Below, piece after piece: positions 57,686 to 64,000 of a DNA stretch of 64,000 nucleotides (position 1 is its first letter; the number at the start of each line of letters is the position of its first letter). A program made the position numbers and the translations under genes. The notes beneath the pieces were generated by a model, which was given only the letters and a program-made list of their open reading frames with translations, ran no database searches and was not told the origin of the DNA. Source of the stretch: Streptomyces sp. NRRL S-337 (GTDB taxonomy: Bacteria > Actinomycetota > Actinomycetes > Streptomycetales > Streptomycetaceae); assembly GCF_000720175.1 (NCBI RefSeq), contig NZ_JOIX01000039.1, positions 1-64,000 on the forward strand, in the 5' to 3' direction.

Positions 57686-58879
57686 TCACCTCCGCAGCAG
57701 CGTCACCACCGCCGCGCCGCCCAGGCCGATGTTGTGGGCCAGGCCCACGTGGGCGTCGGGGACCTGGCGGGCACCGGCCGTGCCGCGGAGTTGCCAGACG
57801 AGTTCGGCGGCCTGGGCGAGGCCGGTCGCGCCCAGGGGGTGGCCCTTCGAGATCAGGCCGCCGGACGGGTTGACCACCCAGCGGCCGCCGTACGTGGTGG
57901 CCCCGTCGGCGACCAGCTTCCCCGCCTCGCCGTCCGCGCACATGCCCAGCGCCTCGTAGGTCAGCAACTCGTTGATCGAGAAGCAGTCGTGCAGCTCGAT
58001 GACGTCCACGTCCTCGATGCCGAGCCCGGACGCCTCGTAGACCTGCCGGGCGGCGGCCCGCGACATCGGCTTGCCGACGACGTCGATGCAGGAGCCGGAG
58101 GCGAAGCTCTCCTCGGTGTCGGTGGTCATCGCCTGGGCGACGATCTCCACCGCCCGGTCGGCCAGTCCGTGCGTCCGGACGAAGCGCTCGGAGGCGACCA
58201 CCACCGCGGCCGCGCCGTCGGACGTCGGCGAGCACTGGAGCTTGGTCAGCGGGCGGTGGATGACCTTGGCTGCCAGCACCTCCTCGACCGTGTGGACGTC
58301 CTGGAACTGGGCGCGGGGGTTGTGCGCGGAATGCCGGTGGTTCTTGGCGCCGACCGCGGCCAGTTGCTCGGCCGTGGTGCCGTACCTCGCCATGTGCTCG
58401 CGGGCCGCGTTGCCGAAGATCTGAGCGGTGGGCGGGGTCCGCTCGAAACCGTGCGCGGCCGCCATGACGCCGTAGTGGCGGGCGACCGGGGAAGCGGCGA
58501 AATCGCCTCCCCCCGCACCGCCGCCCAGCGCGCCGCGCTTCATCTTCTCGAAGCCGAGCGCCAGCACACAGTCGTTGAGGCCCGAGGCGACGAACTGACG
58601 GGCCATCATCAGCGCGGTCGAGCCGGTGGCGCAGTTGTTGTTGACGTTGTAGACGGGGACGCCGGTCAGGCCCAGCTCGTACGCGGCGCGCTGACCGGCC
58701 GTGGACGGCTGGTGGCAGAAGCCGACCGGCACCTGCTCGACGGCGTCGTAGCCGATCCCGGCGTCCGCGAGCGCCGCCTCGCCCGCCTCCTTGGCCATGT
58801 CCCAGTACTGCCACTCGCGGGTCTCGGGCTTCTCGAAGTGCGTCATCCCTACGCCGACGAGGTACGCCGTGCCTGCCAT
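57686..58879 (-). CDS. Thiolase-like lipid-transfer protein (Ltp/SCP-x type)
   Basis: 397-aa thiolase-superfamily protein. The Cys site is [17 protein letters not shown] (about 83), the His sites [18 protein letters not shown] (about 290) and [13 protein letters not shown] (about 343). This HDCFSxNE form is typical of SCP-x/Ltp proteins rather than of classical thiolases. In steroid degradation related Ltp2-type proteins act as aldolases or thiolases on side-chain CoA esters. ATG 58879 has AGGAGG 7 nt upstream. It lies 105 bp after the acyl-CoA dehydrogenase, probably one operon under the KstR box. Confidence 0.9.
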   Translation of the reverse strand: MAGTAYLVGVGMTHFEKPETREWQYWDMAKEAGEAALADAGIGYDAVEQVPVGFCHQPSTAGQRAAYELGLTGVPVYNVNNNCATGSTALMMARQFVASGLNDCVLALGFEKMKRGALGGGAGGGDFAASPVARHYGVMAAAHGFERTPPTAQIFGNAAREHMARYGTTAEQLAAVGAKNHRHSAHNPRAQFQDVHTVEEVLAAKVIHRPLTKLQCSPTSDGAAAVVVASERFVRTHGLADRAVEIVAQAMTTDTEESFASGSCIDVVGKPMSRAAARQVYEASGLGIEDVDVIELHDCFSINELLTYEALGMCADGEAGKLVADGATTYGGRWVVNPSGGLISKGHPLGATGLAQAAELVWQLRGTAGARQVPDAHVGLAHNIGLGGAAVVTLLRR

Positions 58880-58983
58880 ACAGGTCCTCCTGGTGAGTCA
58901 TCGGCATCGTGCAGATCGTGCAGATGGTCCAGATCGTGCGGGGGCCCGGGCCCGATGAAGGGGTGAAATCCCCTGTGGTCGGG

Positions 58984-61179
58984 TCAGATCAGCGGGCGGG
59001 GCTCCGGGTCGCGGGGCAGCCCGAGCAGCCGCTCGGCGACGACGTTCCGCTGCACCTGGGTGGTGCCGCCGGCGATGGTCAGGCAGCGCGACATCAAGAA
59101 GCCGTGCAGGGCGCGTTCGCCGGCGCCCTCGCGCACCGCGCCGTCCGGGCCGAGCAGTTCCAGCGCCAGTTCGGCGACCTTCTGCTGGTGCGGGGTCTGC
59201 ACCAGCTTGCGGATGCTGGCGCCGGCGCCCGGTTCGAGGCCGGAGACCTGCTGGAGCGTGGTGCGCAGCGTGAGGCAGGCCAGGGCGTGCGCCTCGGCGG
59301 CCAGGGCGCCCACCCGGGCCCGTACCGAGCCGTCGAGGCCGGCGGTGCGGTCCAGGAGCGCGGTCAGTCCGGTGTCGAAGGTCAACTGGTCGGCCATGTG
59401 GACGCGTTCGTTGTCCAGGGTGGTACGGGCCACCTTCCAGCCGTTACCGGTCTCGCCGACCACCGCGTCGGCCGGCAGCAGTACGTCGTCGAAGTAGACC
59501 TCGCTGAAAAGTGCCTCGCCGGTGATCTCCTTCAGCGGGCGGACGTCGATCCCGGGGGTCTTCATGTCGACGGCGAAGAAGGTCAGCCCCTTGTGTTTGG
59601 GAGCGTCCGGGTCGGTGCGGGCGAGCAGGATGCCGTGGTCGGCCCACTGGGCGGCCGAGGTCCACACCTTCTGTCCGTTGATCCGCCAGCCGGGGCCGTC
59701 GGGGCCGTCCACCCGCTCGGCGCGGGTGCGCAGGCCGGCCAGGTCCGACCCGGCCTCCGGTTCGGAGAACAGCTGGCACCACCGCATCTCCCCGCGCAGC
59801 GACGGCATCAGATAGCGCTGCTGCTGCTCGGCGGTGCCGTGGGCGAGCAGGGAGGGCACCACCCAGGTGGCGATGCCCAGATCGCTGACGGTGACCCCGG
59901 CGGCGGCCAGTTCCTGCTGGACGGCCAGCTGCTGGACGGGGCCGGCGCCGAGCCCGTAGGGCGCAGGGAGGTGCGGTGCGGCGTATCCGGTGGGGGCCAG
60001 CTCGCGGCGGACGGCCGCGGGGTCCAAGCCGCGCACCCGGTCGATGACCTCGCGGGCCTCGGCGCGGAACTGCTCGGCGGCGGCCGGGAGTTCGAGGCGC
60101 AGCGGGCGGCGGGCGCCGTCGACGGCATAGGCGGCGGCGCGCAGCCGGTGGGTGTCGCCGGCGCCGAGCAGCTGGCGGGCCACGGTCGCCCGGCGCAGGT
60201 GCAGATGGGCGTCGTGTTCCCAGGTGAAGCCGATGCCACCGAGGATCTGGATGCAGTCCTTGGCGCAGCTGAAGGCGGCGTCGAGGGCGGTGGCGGTGGC
60301 GAGGGCGGCGACCAGCCCGCGGACCTCGGGCGGCTCGCGGTGGGCGCGGGCCGCGTCCCAGACCAGGGCGCGGGCCTGTTCGCAGCGGACGAGCATGTCG
60401 GCGCAGAGGTGCTTGACGGCCTGGAACTGGCCGATGGGGCGGCCGAACTGCTCGCGGACCCGGGCGTGTTGGGTGGCGGTGGCGAGGGCCCAGGCAGCCG
60501 TCCCGCAGCTCTCGGCCGCGTACAGCACCCCGGCCAGGTCGCGGACGAGCGCGGCGTCGATCGCCACCAGCCGGTCCGCGGGCACCGGGACGCCGTCCGC
60601 CCGGACCTCGGCGGTGGGCCGGGTCGGGTCGGCGCCGTCCTGGACGCGTACGGTCAGCGCCGCGGCGTCGACGGCGAGGTGGACGGTCCCGGTGGGGGCC
60701 CGCGCGGCGAGCACGAGGAGGTCGGCGTCGGCCCCGGCGAGGACCGGCGGCGCGGTGCCGTCGAGGCGGTAACCGTCGGGCACCCGGGTGGCGGTGAGCG
60801 TGCCGGGGCCGAGCGCCACGGCGCCGATCAGCTCGCCGGTGGCGAGGGCCCGTACGAGGTGCCGGTGCGCGCCGCCGTGGTGGAGCAGCGCGGCGGCGAG
60901 AACGGTGGGCAGGTACGGGCCGGGGAGTGCGGCGCGGCCCAGTTCCTCAAGGACCACGGCGAGGTCCAGGAGATCGCCGCCGCCCCCGCCGTCGGCCTCG
61001 GGGAGGTGGAGGCCGAGCAGGCCCTGGGCGGCGAGGCCGTCCCAGTGGGCGGGGCGCCCGGGGCGGGCGGGTGCGCTGTCGAGGAGTGTGCGGACCTCTT
61101 CGGGCGGTACGGCCCGGCGGGCCCAGCCGCCCGCCGCCTCGGCCAGGTCGCGGTGGTCCGGTGTGATTCCGATGCCCAT
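58984..61179 (-). CDS. Fused double acyl-CoA dehydrogenase (FadE34-like)
   Basis: 731-aa protein made of two acyl-CoA dehydrogenase halves. The first (about 1-340) has LLGLHLPEADGGGGGDLLDL, ATQHARVREQFGRPIGQFQA and CIQILGGIGFTWEHDAHLHL. The second (about 360-731) has YAAPHLPAPYGLGAGPVQQL, CQLFSEPEAGSDLAGLRTRA, RINGQKVWTSAAQWADHGIL, TTLDNERVHMADQL and TIAGGTTQVQRNVVAERLLG. Mycobacterial FadE34 (ChsE3) has this fused form, where one half may be structural, and oxidises steroid side-chain CoA. ATG 61179 is 11 bp after a perfect KstR-type box. Confidence 0.9.
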   Translation of the reverse strand: MGIGITPDHRDLAEAAGGWARRAVPPEEVRTLLDSAPARPGRPAHWDGLAAQGLLGLHLPEADGGGGGDLLDLAVVLEELGRAALPGPYLPTVLAAALLHHGGAHRHLVRALATGELIGAVALGPGTLTATRVPDGYRLDGTAPPVLAGADADLLVLAARAPTGTVHLAVDAAALTVRVQDGADPTRPTAEVRADGVPVPADRLVAIDAALVRDLAGVLYAAESCGTAAWALATATQHARVREQFGRPIGQFQAVKHLCADMLVRCEQARALVWDAARAHREPPEVRGLVAALATATALDAAFSCAKDCIQILGGIGFTWEHDAHLHLRRATVARQLLGAGDTHRLRAAAYAVDGARRPLRLELPAAAEQFRAEAREVIDRVRGLDPAAVRRELAPTGYAAPHLPAPYGLGAGPVQQLAVQQELAAAGVTVSDLGIATWVVPSLLAHGTAEQQQRYLMPSLRGEMRWCQLFSEPEAGSDLAGLRTRAERVDGPDGPGWRINGQKVWTSAAQWADHGILLARTDPDAPKHKGLTFFAVDMKTPGIDVRPLKEITGEALFSEVYFDDVLLPADAVVGETGNGWKVARTTLDNERVHMADQLTFDTGLTALLDRTAGLDGSVRARVGALAAEAHALACLTLRTTLQQVSGLEPGAGASIRKLVQTPHQQKVAELALELLGPDGAVREGAGERALHGFLMSRCLTIAGGTTQVQRNVVAERLLGLPRDPEPRPLI

Positions 61180-61189
61180 GCGGGGCAGA

Positions 61190-61205
61190 CTAGAACACGT
61201 TCCAA
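61190..61205. promoter_or_regulatory. KstR-type operator upstream of fadE34-like gene
   Basis: CTAGAACACGTTCCAA fits TnnAACnnGTTnnA at all fixed positions and is 11 bp before the start codon, a repressor position. Compare the box at 46611-46626. Confidence 0.8.
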
Positions 61206-61583
61206 TCTGACGGAAGGTCAGGTGGGTCGGAATGTTCCGCCCGGCGGAACCCGGCGAGGGCGCCGCGGGGAACGGCCCGGCGGCGGACAGGAAACGGTCC
61301 GGTGAATTCCGGTACGGAATGCCATTCGCCCGCCCGACGGTTTCCCGCGCCGGCGGTTTCCCTCCCGGCGGTTTCCACCCCCGCGGGTCCCGCACCTTTC
61401 CCGTTTCCGGACATCCGGGAAACGTCCGGCGATAAACCGGCGGGAGCGGCCGGAAATCCGCCCGCGCGACTCCCCCGCACCGCCCGGCCGGCCGGAAAGC
61501 CGCACGAAATGCGAACCCCCGCACGGCCACCTCCGGCCCGTACGGCACGATGAGCCCTCCCACCGCACCACCAGGAGGAAGCC
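61206..61583. other. Divergent spacer with TTTCC repeats
   Basis: 378 bp without a gene. GRCGGTTTCC occurs three times about 15 bp apart (about 61336-61377), and TTTCCCG...CGGGAAA forms a dyad near 61398-61422. It contains the promoters of the acyl-CoA dehydrogenase and methyltransferase genes; no clear -10/-35 could be fixed. Confidence 0.5.
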
Positions 61584-62249
61584 ATGTCCGCTCCCACGGC
61601 GCCGACCGCCCCGCAGCCGGAGATCCTCGCCGCGTTCGAGGCGGCGAAGGGCTTCATGCCCGTGGACGAGGGGCTCGCGCTGTACGCGGCGGCGGCCGGG
61701 GCGGCGCGGCTGGGGCTGCCGCTGGTGGAGGTCGGCACGTACTGCGGCCGGTCGACCCTGCTGCTCGCCGACGCGGCGCGGGCCGCCGGGGTGACGGCCG
61801 TCACGGTGGACCACCACCGGGGCAGCGAGGAGCAGCAGCCCGGCTGGGACTACCACGACCCGTCCGTCGTGGACCCCGAGGTCGGCCGGATGGACACCCT
61901 GCCCACGTTCCGCCGGACCCTGCACGCGGCCGGACTGGAGGACCACGTGATCGCGGTCGTGGGCCGTTCCCCGCAGGTCGCGGCCGTGTGGGGGCGGCCG
62001 GTCGGGCTGGTCTTCATCGACGGCGGGCACACCGACGAGCACGCCACCGCCGACTACGAGGGCTGGGCGCCGCACGTGGCGCAGGACGGGCTGCTGGTCA
62101 TCCACGACGTGCACCCGCACCCCGAGGACGAGTTCACCGGCCAGGCGCCGTACCGGATCTATCTGCGCGCACTGGCCTCCGGGGCGTTCACCGAGGTCTC
62201 GGCGCAGGGGACGCTGCGGGTGCTGCGGCGCACCGGCCCCGGCAGCTGA
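61584..62249 (+). CDS. Class I SAM-dependent methyltransferase
   Basis: 221-aa methyltransferase of the Methyltransf_24 type. Motif I reads LPLVEVGTYCGRSTLLLADA (about 48-67), strand 2 ends in VTVDHHRGSEEQQPGWDYHD, and GLVFIDGGHTDEHATADYEG with VIHDVHPHPEDEFTG is the metal-binding-like part of O-methyltransferases. ATG 61584 has AGGAGG upstream. It is followed by the amidase gene after 27 bp, perhaps in one operon. Substrate unknown. Confidence 0.88.
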   Translation: MSAPTAPTAPQPEILAAFEAAKGFMPVDEGLALYAAAAGAARLGLPLVEVGTYCGRSTLLLADAARAAGVTAVTVDHHRGSEEQQPGWDYHDPSVVDPEVGRMDTLPTFRRTLHAAGLEDHVIAVVGRSPQVAAVWGRPVGLVFIDGGHTDEHATADYEGWAPHVAQDGLLVIHDVHPHPEDEFTGQAPYRIYLRALASGAFTEVSAQGTLRVLRRTGPGS

Positions 62250-62276
62250 TCCGGGCCGCGGGCTACCATCGCGGAG

Positions 62277-63221
62277 ATGTCGAACGGCAGCACCTTCCCC
62301 CCGCCCCGCCGCCGGCGCGGCACCGTACTCCTGGTGCTGGCCGCCGTGGCCCTGGTCACCGTCGGCGGCTGGCTGTTCTGGCGGCAGGCGGGCGGCCACG
62401 GCGGCCCGACGGCCCGGGACGGCTCGCCGGCGCCCGGCCGGACGGCGGGCAGCGACCACGGCGGCGGCAGCGGCACCGGCGGCGCCCCGGACGGGCGTAC
62501 GGGCCACGGCGCCACCCCTCGTCCGGACGGCAAGGGCGATCCGCACGGCAGCCTCAAGGGCAAGACCGTGCTGATCGACCCCGGGCACAATCCGCACAAC
62601 AGCCGGCACACCGGGCAGATCGCCCGGCTGGTGAACATCGGCACCGCACGCAAGGAGTGCGACACGACCGGCACCGCCACCAACGGCGGCTACCCGGAGG
62701 CGTCGTTCACCCTGGACGTGGCCCGCCGGGTCCGCACCCTCCTGGAACACCAGGGCGCCAAGGTCGTCCTCACCCAGGACGGCGACCGGTCGTACGGGCC
62801 GTGCGTGGACGAGCGGGCGGCGATCGGCAACAAGGCGCACGCGGACGCCGCGGTCTCCGTCCACGCCGACGGCTCGGCCGCCGGCAACCGCGGCTTCCAC
62901 GTCATCCTGCCCGCCCGGGTCACCGCCGGCCCGGCGGACACCACCGCGATCACCGGCCCGTCGCGGCAGCTGGGCGAGCGGCTGGCCGACCGCTTCCGGG
63001 CGGTAACCGGAAGTTCGCCGTCCAATTACATCGGCGGCGGCACCGGACTGGACGTCCGCGGCGACCTCGGCGGGCTCAACCTCTCCACGGTGCCGAAGGT
63101 GTTCATCGAGTGCGGCAATATGCGCGACCCCAAGGACGCCGCGCAATTGACCGACGGAGGGTGGCGGCAAAAAGCGGCTCGTGGGATCACCGAGGGCATT
63201 ACGGACTTCCTGACGCGCTGA
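62277..63221 (+). CDS. N-acetylmuramoyl-L-alanine amidase (Amidase_3), membrane-anchored
   Basis: 314-aa cell-wall hydrolase. A basic start is followed by one membrane anchor (GTVLLVLAAVALVTVGGWLF, about 15-34), a Gly/His/Asp linker (about 35-85) and the zinc amidase domain. Zinc ligands are His in VLIDPGHNPHNS, Glu in GGYPEASFTL and His in AAVSVHADGSA; the catalytic Glu is in VFIECGNMRD. Cys in KECDTTG and GPCVDERAA may form a disulfide. It cleaves peptide stems from peptidoglycan, outside the membrane. It has a downstream spacer of 168 bp. Confidence 0.92.
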   Translation: MSNGSTFPPPRRRRGTVLLVLAAVALVTVGGWLFWRQAGGHGGPTARDGSPAPGRTAGSDHGGGSGTGGAPDGRTGHGATPRPDGKGDPHGSLKGKTVLIDPGHNPHNSRHTGQIARLVNIGTARKECDTTGTATNGGYPEASFTLDVARRVRTLLEHQGAKVVLTQDGDRSYGPCVDERAAIGNKAHADAAVSVHADGSAAGNRGFHVILPARVTAGPADTTAITGPSRQLGERLADRFRAVTGSSPSNYIGGGTGLDVRGDLGGLNLSTVPKVFIECGNMRDPKDAAQLTDGGWRQKAARGITEGITDFLTR

Positions 63222-63389
63222 CCACCTACGACGTCCGCGGCCCCGGCCGATAACGCATCGAAACCAACAGGCCGACCCGCCGGATTCGGCGATAGGTTCC
63301 CCTTTACGATGGGTGGTCACCGCCGTGCCTCGCACCGCGCGCACCGCGACAGCGACGAATAGACCACGAAAGAGACAAAGGACCCTTAC

Positions 63390-64000
63390 GTGAACATCCG
63401 CTCCCTCACTAGAGGCGACGGCGTGGTGATCGGAGCAGCGGTGTTGCTGTTCATCGCCTCGTTCCTCGGCCTCACCGGCGCCCCGGACTGCACCGGCCCG
63501 CTCGCCAAGTACTGCGAGGCGCAGGACTACAGCAGCTCCAACGCCTGGAGCTCGGTCTCCGTGCTCATGAGCCTGTTCCTGGCCGGTGTGATCGGCGCGG
63601 CGATCATCGTCATCAGCCGTGCGCTGCCGCAGCCGCGCAAGATCGCCGGTCTGGACCTCGGCCAGTTCGGCGTGGCGCTGACCATCTTCGCGGCGTGGAC
63701 GGCGTTCTGGGACATCATCGACACCCCCAGCGCCGGCGCCGGCCTGATCGTGGGTCTGATCGCCGCGCTGGTGCTGGCCGGCGGCGCGGTCGCCGGTCCG
63801 CTCGTGCCGGCGCTGAAGGCCGAGCTGATCGGCGCGCCCACGCCGCCGGCCGCCCCGTACGGCGCGGGCCCCAACCCGGGCTACGGCTACCCCGGCGCCC
63901 AGCAGCAGGCGGCGGGCCAGGGGTACGGCTACCCGGGCCCGGGCGGCCAGCAGCAGACCGGCCAGATGCCCGGTCAGCCGGCGGCCGACGCCACGGCCGG
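63390..64000 (+). CDS. DUF5336-like membrane protein (cut by window end)
   Basis: At least 203 residues from a GTG at 63390 (AAAGGAC upstream), open at the window end. Four membrane helices are seen: GVVIGAAVLLFIASFLGLTG, SVLMSLFLAGVIGAAIIVIS, GVALTIFAAWTAFWDIIDTP, LIVGLIAALVLAGGAVAGPL. The loop after helix 1 has two cysteines (APDCTGPLAKYCEAQDYSSS). After about residue 150 a Gly/Tyr/Pro/Gln-rich tail begins (PYGAGPNPGYGYPGAQQQAA). This layout matches Streptomyces DUF5336-type proteins. Function unknown. Confidence 0.8.
   Translation, partial: MNIRSLTRGDGVVIGAAVLLFIASFLGLTGAPDCTGPLAKYCEAQDYSSSNAWSSVSVLMSLFLAGVIGAAIIVISRALPQPRKIAGLDLGQFGVALTIFAAWTAFWDIIDTPSAGAGLIVGLIAALVLAGGAVAGPLVPALKAELIGAPTPPAAPYGAGPNPGYGYPGAQQQAAGQGYGYPGPGGQQQTGQMPGQPAADATA

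Noticed and set aside
58909..61305. 798-codon plus-strand frame opposite the acyl-CoA dehydrogenase
   Set aside because: Shadow frame of a clearly recognised gene; composition is Gly/Val/Glu/Ala-rich without any family signature.

Overview
The window is about 64 kb of very GC-rich, gene-dense actinobacterial chromosome, almost certainly Streptomyces. The evidence is strongly G/C-biased third codon positions, F420 chemistry, Tat-secreted DyP peroxidase, DUF6243 and Rsm22-type genes, GTG starts, 'ATGA/GTGA' translational coupling, and an actinobacterial RNase P RNA. No rRNA, tRNA or CRISPR array was seen.

Layout, 0-10 kb: a repeat-rich left edge; NADPH:F420 reductase; a minus-strand four-gene operon (sialidase remnant, solute-binding lipoprotein, two permeases) sharing a palindromic operator with a divergent GntR/FadR regulator and a DapA/NanA-family aldolase; methionine aminopeptidase; heme oxygenase behind two copies of a TTTACCGAC dyad. 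10-15.5 kb: iron import, with a PhzF-like gene, two DtxR/IdeR-type iron boxes and efeO-efeB-efeU, then a lipoprotein. 15.5-26.7 kb: a primase-polymerase-like protein, a TetR/DUF6243 pair with three operators, Rsm22, a 350-bp palindromic repeat element, a beta-lactamase-fold hydrolase, Bcr/CflA efflux, PhoD phosphatase, DUF4429/SHOCT protein, SDR and a secreted trypsin-like protease. 26.7-33.2 kb: sedolisin, RibD/DHFR-like protein, a solute-binding lipoprotein with a repeat-expanded leader, a two-gene pair sharing a GxxSIAA motif, DUF429 and rnpB.

33.3-43.2 kb: MerR plus membrane protein, RNB ribonuclease, YaaA, KDPG aldolase, then Nif3 - zinc-ribbon (CTG start) - RNase H/phosphatase, and a beta-propeller-like protein. 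43.2-46.4 kb and 57.7-61.2 kb carry two minus-strand blocks resembling steroid/acyl-CoA side-chain beta-oxidation (Hsd4A-like SDR, Zn-alcohol dehydrogenase, Hsd4B-like MaoC hydratase; Ltp-like thiolase and a fused FadE34-like acyl-CoA dehydrogenase). Each block is headed by a perfect match to the KstR consensus TnnAACnnGTTnnA.

Between these blocks lies an ABC exporter / histidine kinase operon whose response-regulator gene has been split by a 3.4-kb decayed prophage-like element (50.09-53.47 kb). The element leaves a 10-codon stub behind the kinase and supplies a new promoter, start codon and N-terminus for the rest of the regulator. Capsid and terminase fragments, an XRE-TPR regulator with two small Cys-containing proteins, and a palindromic tandem repeat remain in it; no integrase is visible. 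An IS with a DDE_Tnp_4-type transposase lies at 55.7-56.8 kb. The window ends with a methyltransferase, a cell-wall amidase and a membrane protein that runs off the edge.

The most unusual signals are (1) hairpins with a conserved loop and compensatory stem changes, (2) the prophage that re-starts the response regulator, (3) the SIAA-motif gene pair, and (4) an internally deleted sialidase kept in frame at the head of its transport operon.
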